Source: Flaviramulus_B aquimarinus
GTDB taxonomy: Bacteria; Bacteroidota; Bacteroidia; Flavobacteriales; Flavobacteriaceae
Assembly (NCBI RefSeq): GCF_039543205.1
Contig: NZ_BAABJH010000007.1
Location: 1 to 64,000 of the forward strand
Length of the DNA: 64,000 nucleotides
Direction: 5' to 3'
Position numbers and translations under genes: made by a program. Below, piece by piece: positions 24,260 to 33,972 of the stretch. Numbering within the stretch: position 1 is the first letter of the stretch; every line of letters begins with the position of its first letter. The notes below the pieces were generated by a model that saw only the letters and a list, made by a program, of their open reading frames with translations, was not told where the DNA came from and made no database searches.

Positions 24260-26569
24260 GTGAAAGTCTGCATAGCTGAGAAACCAAGTGTTGCCCGCGA
24301 AATTGCTACAGTATTAGGAGCTAATACAAAACGTGATGGCTATTATGAAGGTAATGGTTATGCGGTAACCTACACATTTGGACATTTGTGCACGCTAAAA
24401 GAACCTAATGATTATAAACCCTATTGGAAAAGTTGGGATTTAAATAATTTACCTATGCTTCCAGAAAAGTTTGAAACTAAAGTGGTGGCAAATTCGGGCA
24501 TTCAAAAACAATTTAATATTGTGAAAAGCTTATTTGATAAAGCCGATGTGGTTATAAACTGCGGGGATGCTGGGCAAGAAGGGGAGCTTATTCAGCGTTG
24601 GGTGATGAACGAGGCTAATTATAAGGGTAAAGTACAACGTTTATGGATATCCTCATTAACGACCGAAGCTATTAAAGAAGGTTTTCAAAATTTAAAACCG
24701 TCAAAAGATTACGATAATTTATACTATGCTGGCTTTTCAAGAGCTATTGGCGATTGGTTGTTAGGTATGAACGCGACCAGATTATACACCGTAAAGCATG
24801 GTGGTTACAAGCAAGTGTTATCTGTTGGTCGTGTGCAAACGCCAACTTTAGCTATGGTTGTAAATCGTTTTAAAAGCATAGAAAATTTTAAGCCACAACC
24901 GTATTGGGAACTCCAAACATTATATCGAGATACGCTTTTTAGTTATGAAGACGGTCGTTTTCTTAAAAAAGAAGATGGAGAAGCTTTAGCAAATAAAGTA
25001 AAGGAAAGTGATTTTGAAATAGAATCCATTACCAAAAAGAAAGGCAAGGAATATGCGCCAAAGTTATTTGATTTAACAGGCTTGCAAGTCTATTGTAATA
25101 CCAAGTTTGGGTTTTCGGCAGATGAAACCTTAAAGATTGTTCAAAAATTATACGAACAAAAAGTAGTGACCTACCCGAGAGTAGATACCACATTTTTACC
25201 TAATGATGTGTATCCTAAAGTTTCTGGAATACTCCAAAAACTAACAAATTACTCAAAATTAACGCAGCCGCTTTTAGGAAAGAAAATAAAAAAATCGAGC
25301 AGGGTTTTTAACGATAAGAAAGTCACCGATCACCATGCTATTATTCCAACGGGTATTCAAATAAATTTGCAATACAATCAGCAACGCGTTTACGATATTA
25401 TTGTAAAACGTTTTATAGCTGTATTTTATGATGATTGTGCAGTATCAAACACCACGGTTTTAGGAAGTGCGGCTAAAGTGGTTTTTAAAACTACAGGTAA
25501 AGAAATATTAGAAAAGGGCTGGCGTATTGTATTTGAAAACCCCAATGCCAAAGAAAAAGAATCAGGGATTTTGCTGACGTTTGAAAAAGGTGAAAAAGGC
25601 CCGCACGTACCTTCGTTTTTAGAAAAGGAAACCAAACCGCAAAATCAGTTTACTGAAGCATCGTTGTTGCGAGCAATGGAAACCGCAGGAAAGCAAGTTG
25701 ATGATGAAGAATTACGCGATCTAATGAAGGAAAATGGTATTGGACGACCATCTACACGAGCCAATATTATAGAAACCCTTTTTAAACGAAAGTATATAAA
25801 ACGTAATAAAAAACAAGTCTTGCCAACGGTAACAGGTGTGCAATTAATTGATACTATTCAAAATAATTTGCTAAAATCTGCAGAACTCACGGGATCTTGG
25901 GAAAAGCAGTTAAAAGATATTGAAAAAGGTGAATTCAGTGCGGGAGCATTTATAAAAAACATGAAACGTATGGTAGATGCTTTGGTGTACGAAGTACGAA
26001 GTGAAACCAAACGAGCTAACATATCGCAGGACACTGTCATTAAAAATAGAGAAGCAAAAGCAACAATAAAACAAGCTGGACTTACTGTTGAGGTTTGTCC
26101 AAAATGTAAAAAAGGTCACCTTATAAAAGGAAAAAGTGCTTTTGGCTGTAGTGTATTTAAATCCGGCTGCGATTTTGTGTTACCGTTTAAATTTAGTGGT
26201 AAAAAAATATCAGAAAAGCAGTTTGTTAGATTGCTTAAAAAAGGATCAACCGTTAATTTAAAGGGCTTTAAGACTGAAAAGGGAACAGTTGAAGGGTTTT
26301 TGCGTTTTGACGAAGGTTTTAAGCTCAAATTAGAGCCTAAAAACACATCTGCGACTGCCTCGTCTGCAGGCAGTAAAGCGACACTAGACACGTTAGTTTG
26401 CCCTAAATGTAAAAAAGGAACAGTTATAAAAGGAAAAGCGGCTTATGGATGTAGTGCTTACAAAACAGGTTGCGATTTTAAAATGACTTTTGATATGCTT
26501 CGATCTAAAATGAACGGACAAAAACCGACCAAGGCATTGGTATATCGTATTTTGAATGGAAGTATTTAA
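24260..26569 (+). CDS. topB: DNA topoisomerase III (type IA)
   Basis: The 769 residues start with GTG, and no ATG fits the conserved N-terminus KVCIAEKPSVAREIATVLGA. Toprim acidic residues sit in NCGDAGQEGE (about 100-109). The catalytic Tyr305 is in VTYPRVDT, with family motifs GDWLLGMNATRLYTV and SVGRVQTPTLAMV, and LMKENGIGRPSTRANIIETL later. Two C-terminal zinc ribbons (CPKCKKG...GC...GCDF) begin near 612 and 713, more elaborate than E. coli TopB. A palindromic linker (26355-26373) separates them. It decatenates and removes negative supercoils. The next gene overlaps by 14 bases. Confidence 0.93.
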   Translation: MKVCIAEKPSVAREIATVLGANTKRDGYYEGNGYAVTYTFGHLCTLKEPNDYKPYWKSWDLNNLPMLPEKFETKVVANSGIQKQFNIVKSLFDKADVVINCGDAGQEGELIQRWVMNEANYKGKVQRLWISSLTTEAIKEGFQNLKPSKDYDNLYYAGFSRAIGDWLLGMNATRLYTVKHGGYKQVLSVGRVQTPTLAMVVNRFKSIENFKPQPYWELQTLYRDTLFSYEDGRFLKKEDGEALANKVKESDFEIESITKKKGKEYAPKLFDLTGLQVYCNTKFGFSADETLKIVQKLYEQKVVTYPRVDTTFLPNDVYPKVSGILQKLTNYSKLTQPLLGKKIKKSSRVFNDKKVTDHHAIIPTGIQINLQYNQQRVYDIIVKRFIAVFYDDCAVSNTTVLGSAAKVVFKTTGKEILEKGWRIVFENPNAKEKESGILLTFEKGEKGPHVPSFLEKETKPQNQFTEASLLRAMETAGKQVDDEELRDLMKENGIGRPSTRANIIETLFKRKYIKRNKKQVLPTVTGVQLIDTIQNNLLKSAELTGSWEKQLKDIEKGEFSAGAFIKNMKRMVDALVYEVRSETKRANISQDTVIKNREAKATIKQAGLTVEVCPKCKKGHLIKGKSAFGCSVFKSGCDFVLPFKFSGKKISEKQFVRLLKKGSTVNLKGFKTEKGTVEGFLRFDEGFKLKLEPKNTSATASSAGSKATLDTLVCPKCKKGTVIKGKAAYGCSAYKTGCDFKMTFDMLRSKMNGQKPTKALVYRILNGSI

Positions 26570-27146
26570 AACAGAGCATAGGCATTTTATAATCTACAAA
26601 CCTTATGGGTATTTAAGTCAGTTTTATAGTAATTCCAAACAGCAAAAATCTAAATTTTTTTTAGGAACACTTTATGATTTCCCTCAGAGTATCATGGCGA
26701 TAGGGCGATTAGACGAAAAATCAGAAGGGCTGTTATTGCTCACTACCGATGGTATGATGAGTAATTATATAAATAGTCAAAAAGTTGAAAAAGAATATTA
26801 TGCGCAAGTGGATGGTGATATTTCCCTGAAAGCAATAGAGACCCTAAAAGCTGGTGTTGAAATTGGTTTTGAAGGTAAAAAGTACATAACAAAACCATGT
26901 AAGGTATTTAAATTAGGAGCTGTTCCAGATTTACCCGTTCGCCAACAAAAAATAAGGGATGATAGGCATGGTCCAACATCATGGGTTTCGATTGTTTTAA
27001 ATGAGGGGAAGTTTCGTCAAGTTCGAAAAATGACTTCCGCAGTTGGGTATCCAACGTTACGCTTAGTTCGGGTTAGAGTAGGAGCTATTGAAATTGGAAG
27101 TATGAGAAGTGGTGATGTTATTGAGGTTGAGGAGTTTTTGGGTTGA
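26556..27146 (+). CDS. rluE: RsuA/RluE-family rRNA pseudouridine synthase
   Basis: The 196 residues match the small RsuA/RluE group: HFIIYKPYGYLSQF (motif I), the catalytic loop IGRLDEKSEGLLLLTTDG with Asp about 53, and EGKFRQVRKMTSAVGYPTLR followed by LVRVRVGAI at the C-terminal end. There is no N-terminal S4 domain, which favours RluE over RsuA; RluE modifies 23S rRNA. The start overlaps the topB end by 14 bases in another frame, so the genes are probably coupled. Confidence 0.87.
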   Translation: MEVFKTEHRHFIIYKPYGYLSQFYSNSKQQKSKFFLGTLYDFPQSIMAIGRLDEKSEGLLLLTTDGMMSNYINSQKVEKEYYAQVDGDISLKAIETLKAGVEIGFEGKKYITKPCKVFKLGAVPDLPVRQQKIRDDRHGPTSWVSIVLNEGKFRQVRKMTSAVGYPTLRLVRVRVGAIEIGSMRSGDVIEVEEFLG

Positions 27147-27199
27147 ATAGTAAAGTGTTTGTTGAATATTTATTGTTAGAGAATAATTGTTAAAATAAT

Positions 27200-27826
27200 T
27201 TAAGCTTCTAGCTTTTTTAATTCTTTATAATTACGGTTTAAACGCCTTAAAAGTAAACCGTAAATAAGTCTATAAAACAACCATATTAAAACCATAAAAA
27301 CCCCAATAATTACAATAGAAACCACTGTAAAAACAGTCAATTGTTTATCGTTAAAATTAGAGATATCAGCAAGCTTTGGGTCATGGTTAATGGCGTAAAT
27401 CACAGCTAATGCTGAGGATATGAAGACCATAACAAGGTTGTAAATAACATAATACCTGATAATTTTTCTTGTGTTGATAATGCTTTGCATTAATTTTTTA
27501 GCATTATCGGTCACAGAAACCGTTTTGTAAGATTTAAAAAGAAGATAAATAAAAAGCAGAATAACAACATAGCTAAAAATGGTTAAACCAGTAAGCATAT
27601 CTTCATTAAAAATGGAATTTAAGCGATCCCTGTATTCAGTGGAAGAGAAATAAGGAATGGTATTTATTAAAATCCAAAAAACAAGCTCAGCGATACTGAT
27701 GTAAAACAATATTTTTACAATAGACGATGATTTCTTATGTAGCATGGGGTAAATGTCATTTACCGATAGCTTTTTGTTTTCTGGTTGCTTGTTCCAGTCT
27801 TTCTTTAATAAATCTAATTCATCCAT
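27200..27826 (-). CDS. Membrane partner of the ECF sigma factor (putative)
   Basis: This 208-residue protein has a short soluble N-terminus (MDELDLLKKDWNKQPENKKL) and four membrane helices (ILFYISIAELVFWILINTIP, LTIFSYVVILLFIYLLF, YVIYNLVMVFISSALAVIYA, FTVVSIVIIGVFMVLIWLFY). It starts 4 bases after the sigma factor stop. That position is normal for an anti-sigma factor, and the soluble N-terminal piece could bind sigma, but there is no recognisable zinc-binding anti-sigma domain. Function inferred from context only. Confidence 0.65.
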   Translation of the reverse strand: MDELDLLKKDWNKQPENKKLSVNDIYPMLHKKSSSIVKILFYISIAELVFWILINTIPYFSSTEYRDRLNSIFNEDMLTGLTIFSYVVILLFIYLLFKSYKTVSVTDNAKKLMQSIINTRKIIRYYVIYNLVMVFISSALAVIYAINHDPKLADISNFNDKQLTVFTVVSIVIIGVFMVLIWLFYRLIYGLLLRRLNRNYKELKKLEA

Positions 27827-27830
27827 AATG

Positions 27831-28325
27831 TTACGGATTTAGTATGGTTCTAAGTTTCGTTTTAATTCTATTCATTTTCACGCGAGCATTCACTTCACTA
27901 ATTCCCAGGGTTTCACTAATTTCTCTATAGTCCTTGTCTTCTAAATATAAAAACACAAGAGCTTTTTCAATATCATTTAATTGATGCACCGCTTTGTATA
28001 GCATTTTCAATTGTTGTTCTTCAGTATCGTCATAATCTTCCGCTTTCATTTTAAAAGCAACGCCTTCAAAATCTTGTGTATTAATGGTTCGTTTAGATTT
28101 TCTGTATAAGGTAATTGCGGTATTTAAACCAACACGATACATCCATGTACTGAACTTGGCATCGCCTCTAAATTTTGGATAAGCGCGCCAAAGCTGAATG
28201 GTTATTTCTTGAAATAAATCGTTATGTGCATCGTAATTATTGGTATACAAACGGCAAACTTTGTGTACAATATTTTGATGCTTTTCTAGCAATTCAACAA
28301 AACGATGTTCTAGCTCTTTATTCAA
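27831..28325 (-). CDS. ECF-type RNA polymerase sigma factor
   Basis: The 164 residues hold sigma region 2 (YDAHNDLFQEITIQLWRAYP, FRGDAKFSTWMYRVGLNTAI) and region 4 (LNDIEKALVFLYLEDKDYRE, ISETLGISEVNARVKMNRIK). The start codon is TTG: only three codons separate it from an in-frame stop and no ATG is available before the conserved part. CGTTACA at 28369-28375 (TGTAACG on the gene strand) about 45 bases upstream looks like an ECF-type -35 element and may be an autoregulatory promoter. It is followed by its probable membrane partner. Confidence 0.88.
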   Translation of the reverse strand: MNKELEHRFVELLEKHQNIVHKVCRLYTNNYDAHNDLFQEITIQLWRAYPKFRGDAKFSTWMYRVGLNTAITLYRKSKRTINTQDFEGVAFKMKAEDYDDTEEQQLKMLYKAVHQLNDIEKALVFLYLEDKDYREISETLGISEVNARVKMNRIKTKLRTILNP

Positions 28326-28901
28326 TGTGATGGTTTAGTTATAATGTAAGTAGCTTAATATTTTAAAACGTTACAAGAATGTGGAAATAATATTTAGAAA
28401 CCAAAATATAAATGAAGAAGGTTGTTGTTGAAATTCATTTTATTTTGTTCCTTTTCTATAGATTAGTTAAAAATACGCCTAAAAATCTGTTCTGTTCTAA
28501 TTGTTAAAGTTTTGGATTAATTGAAGTTTTTTATATTTTGATTATTAATTACTTAAACAGTCACTATAGATAATGTCTATGATGCTTTTTAGCTTAAAAA
28601 AAACCATTTAAACGCGTTTGTTTCCTCTAATATATAAAAAAATAAATTACTGAAGAATAGCAAAAATTAATTTGATTTTAATTCTATTTTGAATGCTTGC
28701 TCATTTGATTTTTACTGTTGTTTTAAGTCCGTTTATTTTGTTTGACTTGAATTTGTTTTTTGTTTTAAATTTTCAATTCATCATGTATATTTTACAGTTC
28801 GGTATTTAAGAATTTTTACAGCCACCCTTCTGTTGCAAATTTGCATCATCAATTAATTTATTATTAACTCATGTTGAAAAAAACACAAGAAAAATAAGCA
28901 A
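28326..28901. other. Long intergenic region between sigma and TonB receptor genes
   Basis: No gene was found in this 576-base, very AT-rich divergent region. It contains the probable sigma factor promoter near 28370 and a 12-bp perfect palindrome near the TonB receptor gene. A small unannotated RNA cannot be excluded. Confidence 0.5.
28834..28845. promoter_or_regulatory. Perfect palindrome TGCAAATTTGCA, putative operator
   Basis: A 12-bp perfect inverted repeat 56 bases before the TonB receptor ATG, a position suitable for an operator near the promoter. The factor is unknown. Confidence 0.4.
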
Positions 28902-31055
28902 ATGAAATATTTACTAGCCATTATTATCGTCCTCATTTCAATTCAAATTAATGCACAAACCACCATTAGCGGAAAAGTTTTTAATACAAAAAACACACCG
29001 ATTGTTGGAGCAAATATTTATTTAGAAGGCACCTACGATGGAAGCACATCTGATGACAATGGAGCCTTTTCGTTTACAACTACAGAAACAGGAACGCAAA
29101 CTTTAATAGTTTCTTATTTGTCATATGAAACATTTACTATGGTGGGTGATATATCATATATGAAAGATCTTGAAGTCAAAATGCGAGAAGATGTCAATAC
29201 TTTAGATGCGGTAGTACTATCTGCAGGAACATTTTCTGCAGGCGATAATAGTAAAGTAAATGCATTAAAACCTCTAGATGTCGTTACAACGGCAAGTGCT
29301 TTGGGCGATTTTGTTGGGGCACTGCAAACCTTGCCAGGAACAACTACAGTTGCTGAAGATGGACGATTATTTGTACGTGGAGGAGATGCTAATGAAACAC
29401 AAATCTTTATTGATGGTATTCGAGTGTTTACACCATATACACCAACAACCAATAATGCACCAACACGAGGACGTTACTCGCCATTCTTATTTGATGGTAT
29501 TACCTTTTCAACAGGTGGGTATTCGGCAGAGTTTGGTCAGGCTTTGTCTAGTGTATTACTTTTAAATACTATTGATGAACCCGACCAGGAAAAAACTGAT
29601 ATTGGTATTATGAGTGTTGGTGCAACGCTTGGTAATACACAAAAATGGAAAAAAAGTTCATTAAGTGTTAACGCCTCTTACATTAATTTAGCGCCTTATA
29701 ATGCGGTTTTTACTAATAGAAATGATTGGATAAAGCCTTTTGAAACCGCTTCTGGTGAAACGGTTTTCAGAAAAAAAACCGATTCGGGCTTATTTAAACT
29801 ATATGGCGCGTTTGATACTACAAAGTTTGAGTTAACCCAAGAAGATATTAATAACCCTGAGGGCATGTATTTTAAACTGAATAACAATAACGTTTATGTG
29901 AATGGCTCATATCAAGGTGTTTTGAGTGATACTTGGAAGTTTTTTGGAGGATTAAGTTATACACATGCTAAAAACAAGCTTAACATAGCTGATAGCGCTA
30001 TTAAAGGAACTGAAAACTCTATGCATGCCAAATTGAAGTTTAGAAACAGAATCAATAACCGTTTTAAACTGTATTTTGGAGCTGAATATTTTGTAACAAA
30101 CTTTAAAGAGAATTATATTGATGATACTACAGATAATACCGATTATGGTTTCGATAATAATATAGCAGCCGTATTTGCTGAGGCTGATATTTTTATATCT
30201 AAAAGTTTGGCGTTTAAAACAGGCATGCGAGCGGAGTATAGCCAGTTGTTTAAAGATTTCACACTAGCACCTAGGATGTCTTTGGCTTATAAAACATCAA
30301 GTAAAAGCCAAGTATCATTAGCTTATGGTAATTTTTATCAAAACCCTTCTAGTAATATTTTAAAGTTCAATCAAGATTTAAAAGCTCAAAATACGTCGCA
30401 CTATATTTTTAATTACCAGCATAATGGCGATCGAAGATTGTTTAGGGCAGAAGCTTACTATAAAAAATATGATGATTTGGTAAAGTATGATACAGATTTC
30501 GCAAACTTTGATAGTACGTATAACAGTAATGGAAATGGTTTTGCGAAAGGTGTTGATTTCTTTTGGCGTGATAGTAAGAGTATCAAGAATTTCGATTATT
30601 GGTTAAGCTATTCCTTGTTAGATACTGAGCGTGATTATAATAATTATGAAACTAAATCACAACCTGATTTTGCGAATACGCACAACCTGTCGGTTGTTGG
30701 TAAATACTGGATTAACGATTGGAGAAGTCAAGTAGGCTTTAGTTATGCCTTTGCATCTGGTAGAACGTATACTAATCCAAACGAACCTGGTTTTTTAAAT
30801 AATAAAACCAAAAGTTTTAATAGTTTGAGCATCAATTGGGCATATTTAATAAGTCCACAAAAAATATTGTATGCTTCGGTAAATAATGTTTTAGGGTTTA
30901 AAAATATTAATGGTTATCAGTACGCTGATACACCAGATTTAAATGGAAGTTTTAATAGGCGTGCCCTGCAACCGGCAACGGACCAGTTCTTTTTTGTAGG
31001 GTTCTTTTGGACGATTAGCGAGGATAAAAAGAGTAATCAGTTGGATAATTTGTAG
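28902..31055 (+). CDS. Compact TonB-dependent outer-membrane receptor
   Basis: The 717 residues have a signal MKYLLAIIIVLISIQINAQ, then a carboxypeptidase-regulatory-like domain (about 20-100; TISGKVFNTKNTPIVGANIY, DDNGAFSF). A plug follows (about 115-230; LPGTTTVAEDGRLFVRGGDA, NETQIFIDGIRVF) and a barrel that ends shortly after FFFVGFFWTISEDK. At 717 residues it is far shorter than SusC proteins (about 1000), and no SusD follows, so it is more likely a siderophore, metal or small-nutrient receptor than part of the glycan locus. The ECF pair diverges upstream. Confidence 0.88.
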   Translation: MKYLLAIIIVLISIQINAQTTISGKVFNTKNTPIVGANIYLEGTYDGSTSDDNGAFSFTTTETGTQTLIVSYLSYETFTMVGDISYMKDLEVKMREDVNTLDAVVLSAGTFSAGDNSKVNALKPLDVVTTASALGDFVGALQTLPGTTTVAEDGRLFVRGGDANETQIFIDGIRVFTPYTPTTNNAPTRGRYSPFLFDGITFSTGGYSAEFGQALSSVLLLNTIDEPDQEKTDIGIMSVGATLGNTQKWKKSSLSVNASYINLAPYNAVFTNRNDWIKPFETASGETVFRKKTDSGLFKLYGAFDTTKFELTQEDINNPEGMYFKLNNNNVYVNGSYQGVLSDTWKFFGGLSYTHAKNKLNIADSAIKGTENSMHAKLKFRNRINNRFKLYFGAEYFVTNFKENYIDDTTDNTDYGFDNNIAAVFAEADIFISKSLAFKTGMRAEYSQLFKDFTLAPRMSLAYKTSSKSQVSLAYGNFYQNPSSNILKFNQDLKAQNTSHYIFNYQHNGDRRLFRAEAYYKKYDDLVKYDTDFANFDSTYNSNGNGFAKGVDFFWRDSKSIKNFDYWLSYSLLDTERDYNNYETKSQPDFANTHNLSVVGKYWINDWRSQVGFSYAFASGRTYTNPNEPGFLNNKTKSFNSLSINWAYLISPQKILYASVNNVLGFKNINGYQYADTPDLNGSFNRRALQPATDQFFFVGFFWTISEDKKSNQLDNL

Positions 31056-31083
31056 AAGTAATAATAAACACTTTTACTTAAAC

Positions 31084-31123
31084 AAGAAACACCATAGAGG
31101 TTGAGACTACTATGGGGTTTCTT
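31084..31123. terminator. Bidirectional terminator between convergent genes
   Basis: AAGAAACACCATAG pairs with CTATGGGGTTTCTT with one mismatch around a 12-base loop, between the TonB receptor and the GH2-like gene. Confidence 0.75.
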
Positions 31124-31137
31124 AAATAAAACTTTAA

Positions 31138-32958
31138 TTATTTAAAAACAACATCATCAAAATAAATATCATGGTTAACACCGGAACCACTTGAGAAAAC
31201 AACCAATCCAGAACGGATACAGCTCATATCTAATTTTTTAAGCTTAATGGTGTATTGCTTCCATTTAGTGGATAATTTAACTTCTATAGATTTTTTAGCG
31301 GTATCTGGATAAGGCTTGTTTTTGCCAATTAATCCAAAACCTATGGTGGCTGTGACGTTTTTAGCACTGGCTTTTGCCCAAAAACTAAAGGTTTCTGCAC
31401 CTCTAATATCATAACCTCCTAAAGTTTCTCCCCAGTCATCTGCTGGGTCAACCAATCCAAGTCCATACCAATCATATACCTGATTATAGCTAATTTTTAA
31501 AGAAGCTTCACCCGAATATACATCGGTTTTACTTTTAGTGTCTACATCTAATTTTTTGTAATTACCCATATATGCTGATGGGAAATAGGGCATGTCTTTA
31601 CCATCTTTATAAACATAAAAAGGTAACGTAGCCTTTGGTACTAAATATTTTTGCTTTTTCTCTGTGCCATTATCTATGGCTATAGATGTTGAAGCGATAC
31701 CCACATTGTTATAAGTGTCTTTAGCATTCACATACACTTTTATGGCTGAATCTACATTTGGTAATTGAATTAGGTAATTACCGTTAGCATTAGTTCTAAA
31801 ATTAAGTGGCGTTAGTTGGTCTCGGAGTTTACGGCTTCCCATACGTTGGTTGTAATAAAAACTAATGTCTGTTTTTTCATTTTCAATATCTGAGACCTTT
31901 AATGTTACTGGAACCCAAATACCACTTTTATACTTAGATTCTGGCAATTCAAAAGTTTCAATTACAGGTACGTGGTTTATTGGTTTTGCTCCAGTAAAAG
32001 CTTCTCTAATAGCCCAATATTGTGGGCGAGTTAAACCGTCATGATGGGTTAGTAACCAAGGTGAAACAAAATTGTTTTCATTCCCATAATGGAATACATA
32101 AACACCTAAACAAGCAGGTTTGTTTTTAATCCAATCATGATACCCTTTGGCTATGGCATCATATTTTTGTTGGTCGTTAGGTTCTACTTTTATGCCGTTC
32201 TTTTTAAAATCGATATCCCATTCACCAGTCACACCAAATTCAGTAATCATATAAGGTTTATCAATACCTCTTTTTTCTAATTCAGCATCTAATATCCTTG
32301 CGCCAGCACCATAACTGTTTAGTCCGTAAATATCAATAGAAGGTACTAATTTATGCCACCAGTCCATTCCAAAAGTCCATGCTTCTACAGAAGTTATAGG
32401 ATGATTTGGGTCTAATGCTTTAATTTTACTACAAATACGTTCCAGAAGCTTAGAATAGGCTTCTTTTTCAGGGTCTGTAGCAATGTTTAAGTATACTTCG
32501 TTACCAACACCCCATGATAGTACTGCCGGATGGTTTTTGTGTTTTTCGACAACTTCAATAGCGCCATTATACATATCTTCCATGCCCTTAGTATCTTCAA
32601 GGTAATTAAAATTATCATCACCCTCCATACCAGGTCTGCCGTGTCGCATCCAAATGCCCATAAGTATTTTAATATTATACTTATGAGCAGCGTCTAGTAA
32701 TTTCATTGTATTATCATTGGTGCCCCAAAGCCTAATGGTGTTAACACCTAAAAACTGTAAGTCTTTAAAATAGGCATCATAGTTTTCTATATCATTGTCA
32801 TAGCCAAATGTGGCGCCTTTAACCTCAAAAGGCTTTCCTTCAACCATCAAGGTCCAGGCATTATTTATTTTTTGTACAGTTACCTGTGCTTGTGTGTTAA
32901 TGGCTAATAACCCAAAAACTAGCAGTGTTAGGATACTTTGCTTTTTAATTGATTTCAT
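31138..32958 (-). CDS. Secreted clan-A glycoside hydrolase (GH2-like TIM barrel) with C-terminal CBM-like module
   Basis: The 606 residues have a signal peptide (cleavage after about 24, TQAQ). The TIM barrel lies at about 35-330: GKPFEVKGATFGYDNDIENY, FLGVNTIRLWGTND, acid/base Glu154 in SWGVGNEVYL and nucleophile Glu240 in YMITEFGVTGEW, the clan-A pattern. A small Ig-like segment follows (about 340-440), then a jelly-roll module (about 465-606) with ETFSFWAKASAKNVT and a final IYFDDVVF. The FWAKAS motif also occurs in both lipoproteins of this locus. The GH family cannot be fixed by eye (GH2-like, possibly a beta-1,3-glucan-active clan-A group). It is the last gene of the minus-strand locus. 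A degraded copy of its 5' end lies at 42181-42480. Confidence 0.85.
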   Translation of the reverse strand: MKSIKKQSILTLLVFGLLAINTQAQVTVQKINNAWTLMVEGKPFEVKGATFGYDNDIENYDAYFKDLQFLGVNTIRLWGTNDNTMKLLDAAHKYNIKILMGIWMRHGRPGMEGDDNFNYLEDTKGMEDMYNGAIEVVEKHKNHPAVLSWGVGNEVYLNIATDPEKEAYSKLLERICSKIKALDPNHPITSVEAWTFGMDWWHKLVPSIDIYGLNSYGAGARILDAELEKRGIDKPYMITEFGVTGEWDIDFKKNGIKVEPNDQQKYDAIAKGYHDWIKNKPACLGVYVFHYGNENNFVSPWLLTHHDGLTRPQYWAIREAFTGAKPINHVPVIETFELPESKYKSGIWVPVTLKVSDIENEKTDISFYYNQRMGSRKLRDQLTPLNFRTNANGNYLIQLPNVDSAIKVYVNAKDTYNNVGIASTSIAIDNGTEKKQKYLVPKATLPFYVYKDGKDMPYFPSAYMGNYKKLDVDTKSKTDVYSGEASLKISYNQVYDWYGLGLVDPADDWGETLGGYDIRGAETFSFWAKASAKNVTATIGFGLIGKNKPYPDTAKKSIEVKLSTKWKQYTIKLKKLDMSCIRSGLVVFSSGSGVNHDIYFDDVVFK

Positions 32959-33061
32959 GCTAAAAAGTTTTAATTTTTAAGGTTGAACTTGTATGGTTTG
33001 TATAGCATTGGAATGCTTAGTTTTGTTTTTATCATAATGGAGATATTTTAGTGGGTTGGTT

Positions 33062-33898
33062 TTATAACTCTGTTTCTTTGTAAACTCTAACATAATCAAC
33101 TTCCATAGTTTGAGGGAAGTAGGTGTTGTGTGCTGGTGAGCCTACATAGTTGCCACCAATAGCAATGTTTAGGATAATAAAAAAAGGTTTATTAAATACC
33201 CATTCACCAACGTCGTTTGATGTTATGCGTTGATAAACTTCACCATCAACAAAATAGTCTATATAATCCTGTCCCCATTCTATGGCAAAGACATGGAAGT
33301 CTTTATCAAATCGATCCTGTTCTAAAGTAAAACTTCTTGACAATGGTGAACCTCCATAGTTCCCTGGGCCATGTAAACTTCCGTGAGCTACTTGAGGTTC
33401 TTGACCTCTTAGTTCCATAATGTCTATTTCGCCACATTGTGGCCAACCAACAGTTTCTATGTTTTCTCCCAAAAGCCAGAATGCAGGCCAAATACCTTTA
33501 CCAAAAGGTGTTTTTATTCTAGCTTCAAAACGTCCGTAAGTCTGACTAAAAAGCCCCTGAGTTTTTATTCGGGCAGAAGTATAAGGACTATTTCTTGCTT
33601 TAAGTTTTAAAACACCATTTTCAACGATTGAGTTGTCAGAATTAGCAGTATAACTTTGTAATTCATTGTTGCCCCAACCTGGGATACCTTGATCGCTACC
33701 ATCACCAATTTCATGAGTCCATTTGGTGTCATCTACAGCACCATCTAGATCAAATTCATCTGACCACACTAGGTTCCATTCTGTACCTCTTGCTTCTAAA
33801 TCGTCAACCGATTCTTCACAAGAGTAAAAGCACCCAATACTTATGGCTAAAAGACTGTATAATGATGCGTTGTTTTTTATTTTTTGTAATGATTTCAT
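33062..33898 (-). CDS. GH16 endo-beta-glucanase (laminarinase-type) lipoprotein
   Basis: The 278 residues open with a lipoprotein signal ending at Cys27 (IGCFYSCEES); the acidic EESVDDLE after the cysteine is compatible with surface export in Bacteroidetes. The GH16 domain covers about 40-275: WSDEFDLDGAVDDTKWTHEI, GWGNNELQSYTA, KGIWPAFWLLGENIETVGWP, and the catalytic ExDxxE as Glu157-Ile-Asp159-Ile-Met-Glu162 (EIDIMEL). The EIDIMEL form and these flanks are typical of beta-1,3-glucanases. It would cut laminarin-like glucan at the cell surface. It lies between the GH2-like gene and the carbohydrate-binding lipoprotein gene. Confidence 0.92.
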   Translation of the reverse strand: MKSLQKIKNNASLYSLLAISIGCFYSCEESVDDLEARGTEWNLVWSDEFDLDGAVDDTKWTHEIGDGSDQGIPGWGNNELQSYTANSDNSIVENGVLKLKARNSPYTSARIKTQGLFSQTYGRFEARIKTPFGKGIWPAFWLLGENIETVGWPQCGEIDIMELRGQEPQVAHGSLHGPGNYGGSPLSRSFTLEQDRFDKDFHVFAIEWGQDYIDYFVDGEVYQRITSNDVGEWVFNKPFFIILNIAIGGNYVGSPAHNTYFPQTMEVDYVRVYKETEL

Positions 33899-33972
33899 TT
33901 TATTATTGCTTTTATACTAGCATAAAACGCAGATGGTAGTATTAAACTGCCATCTACGTTTTTATGAACTAT

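Noticed and set aside
28902..31055. TonB receptor as the SusC of the glycan locus
   Set aside because: It has 717 residues (SusC about 1000), no SusD follows, it is convergent with the locus and separated by a bidirectional terminator.
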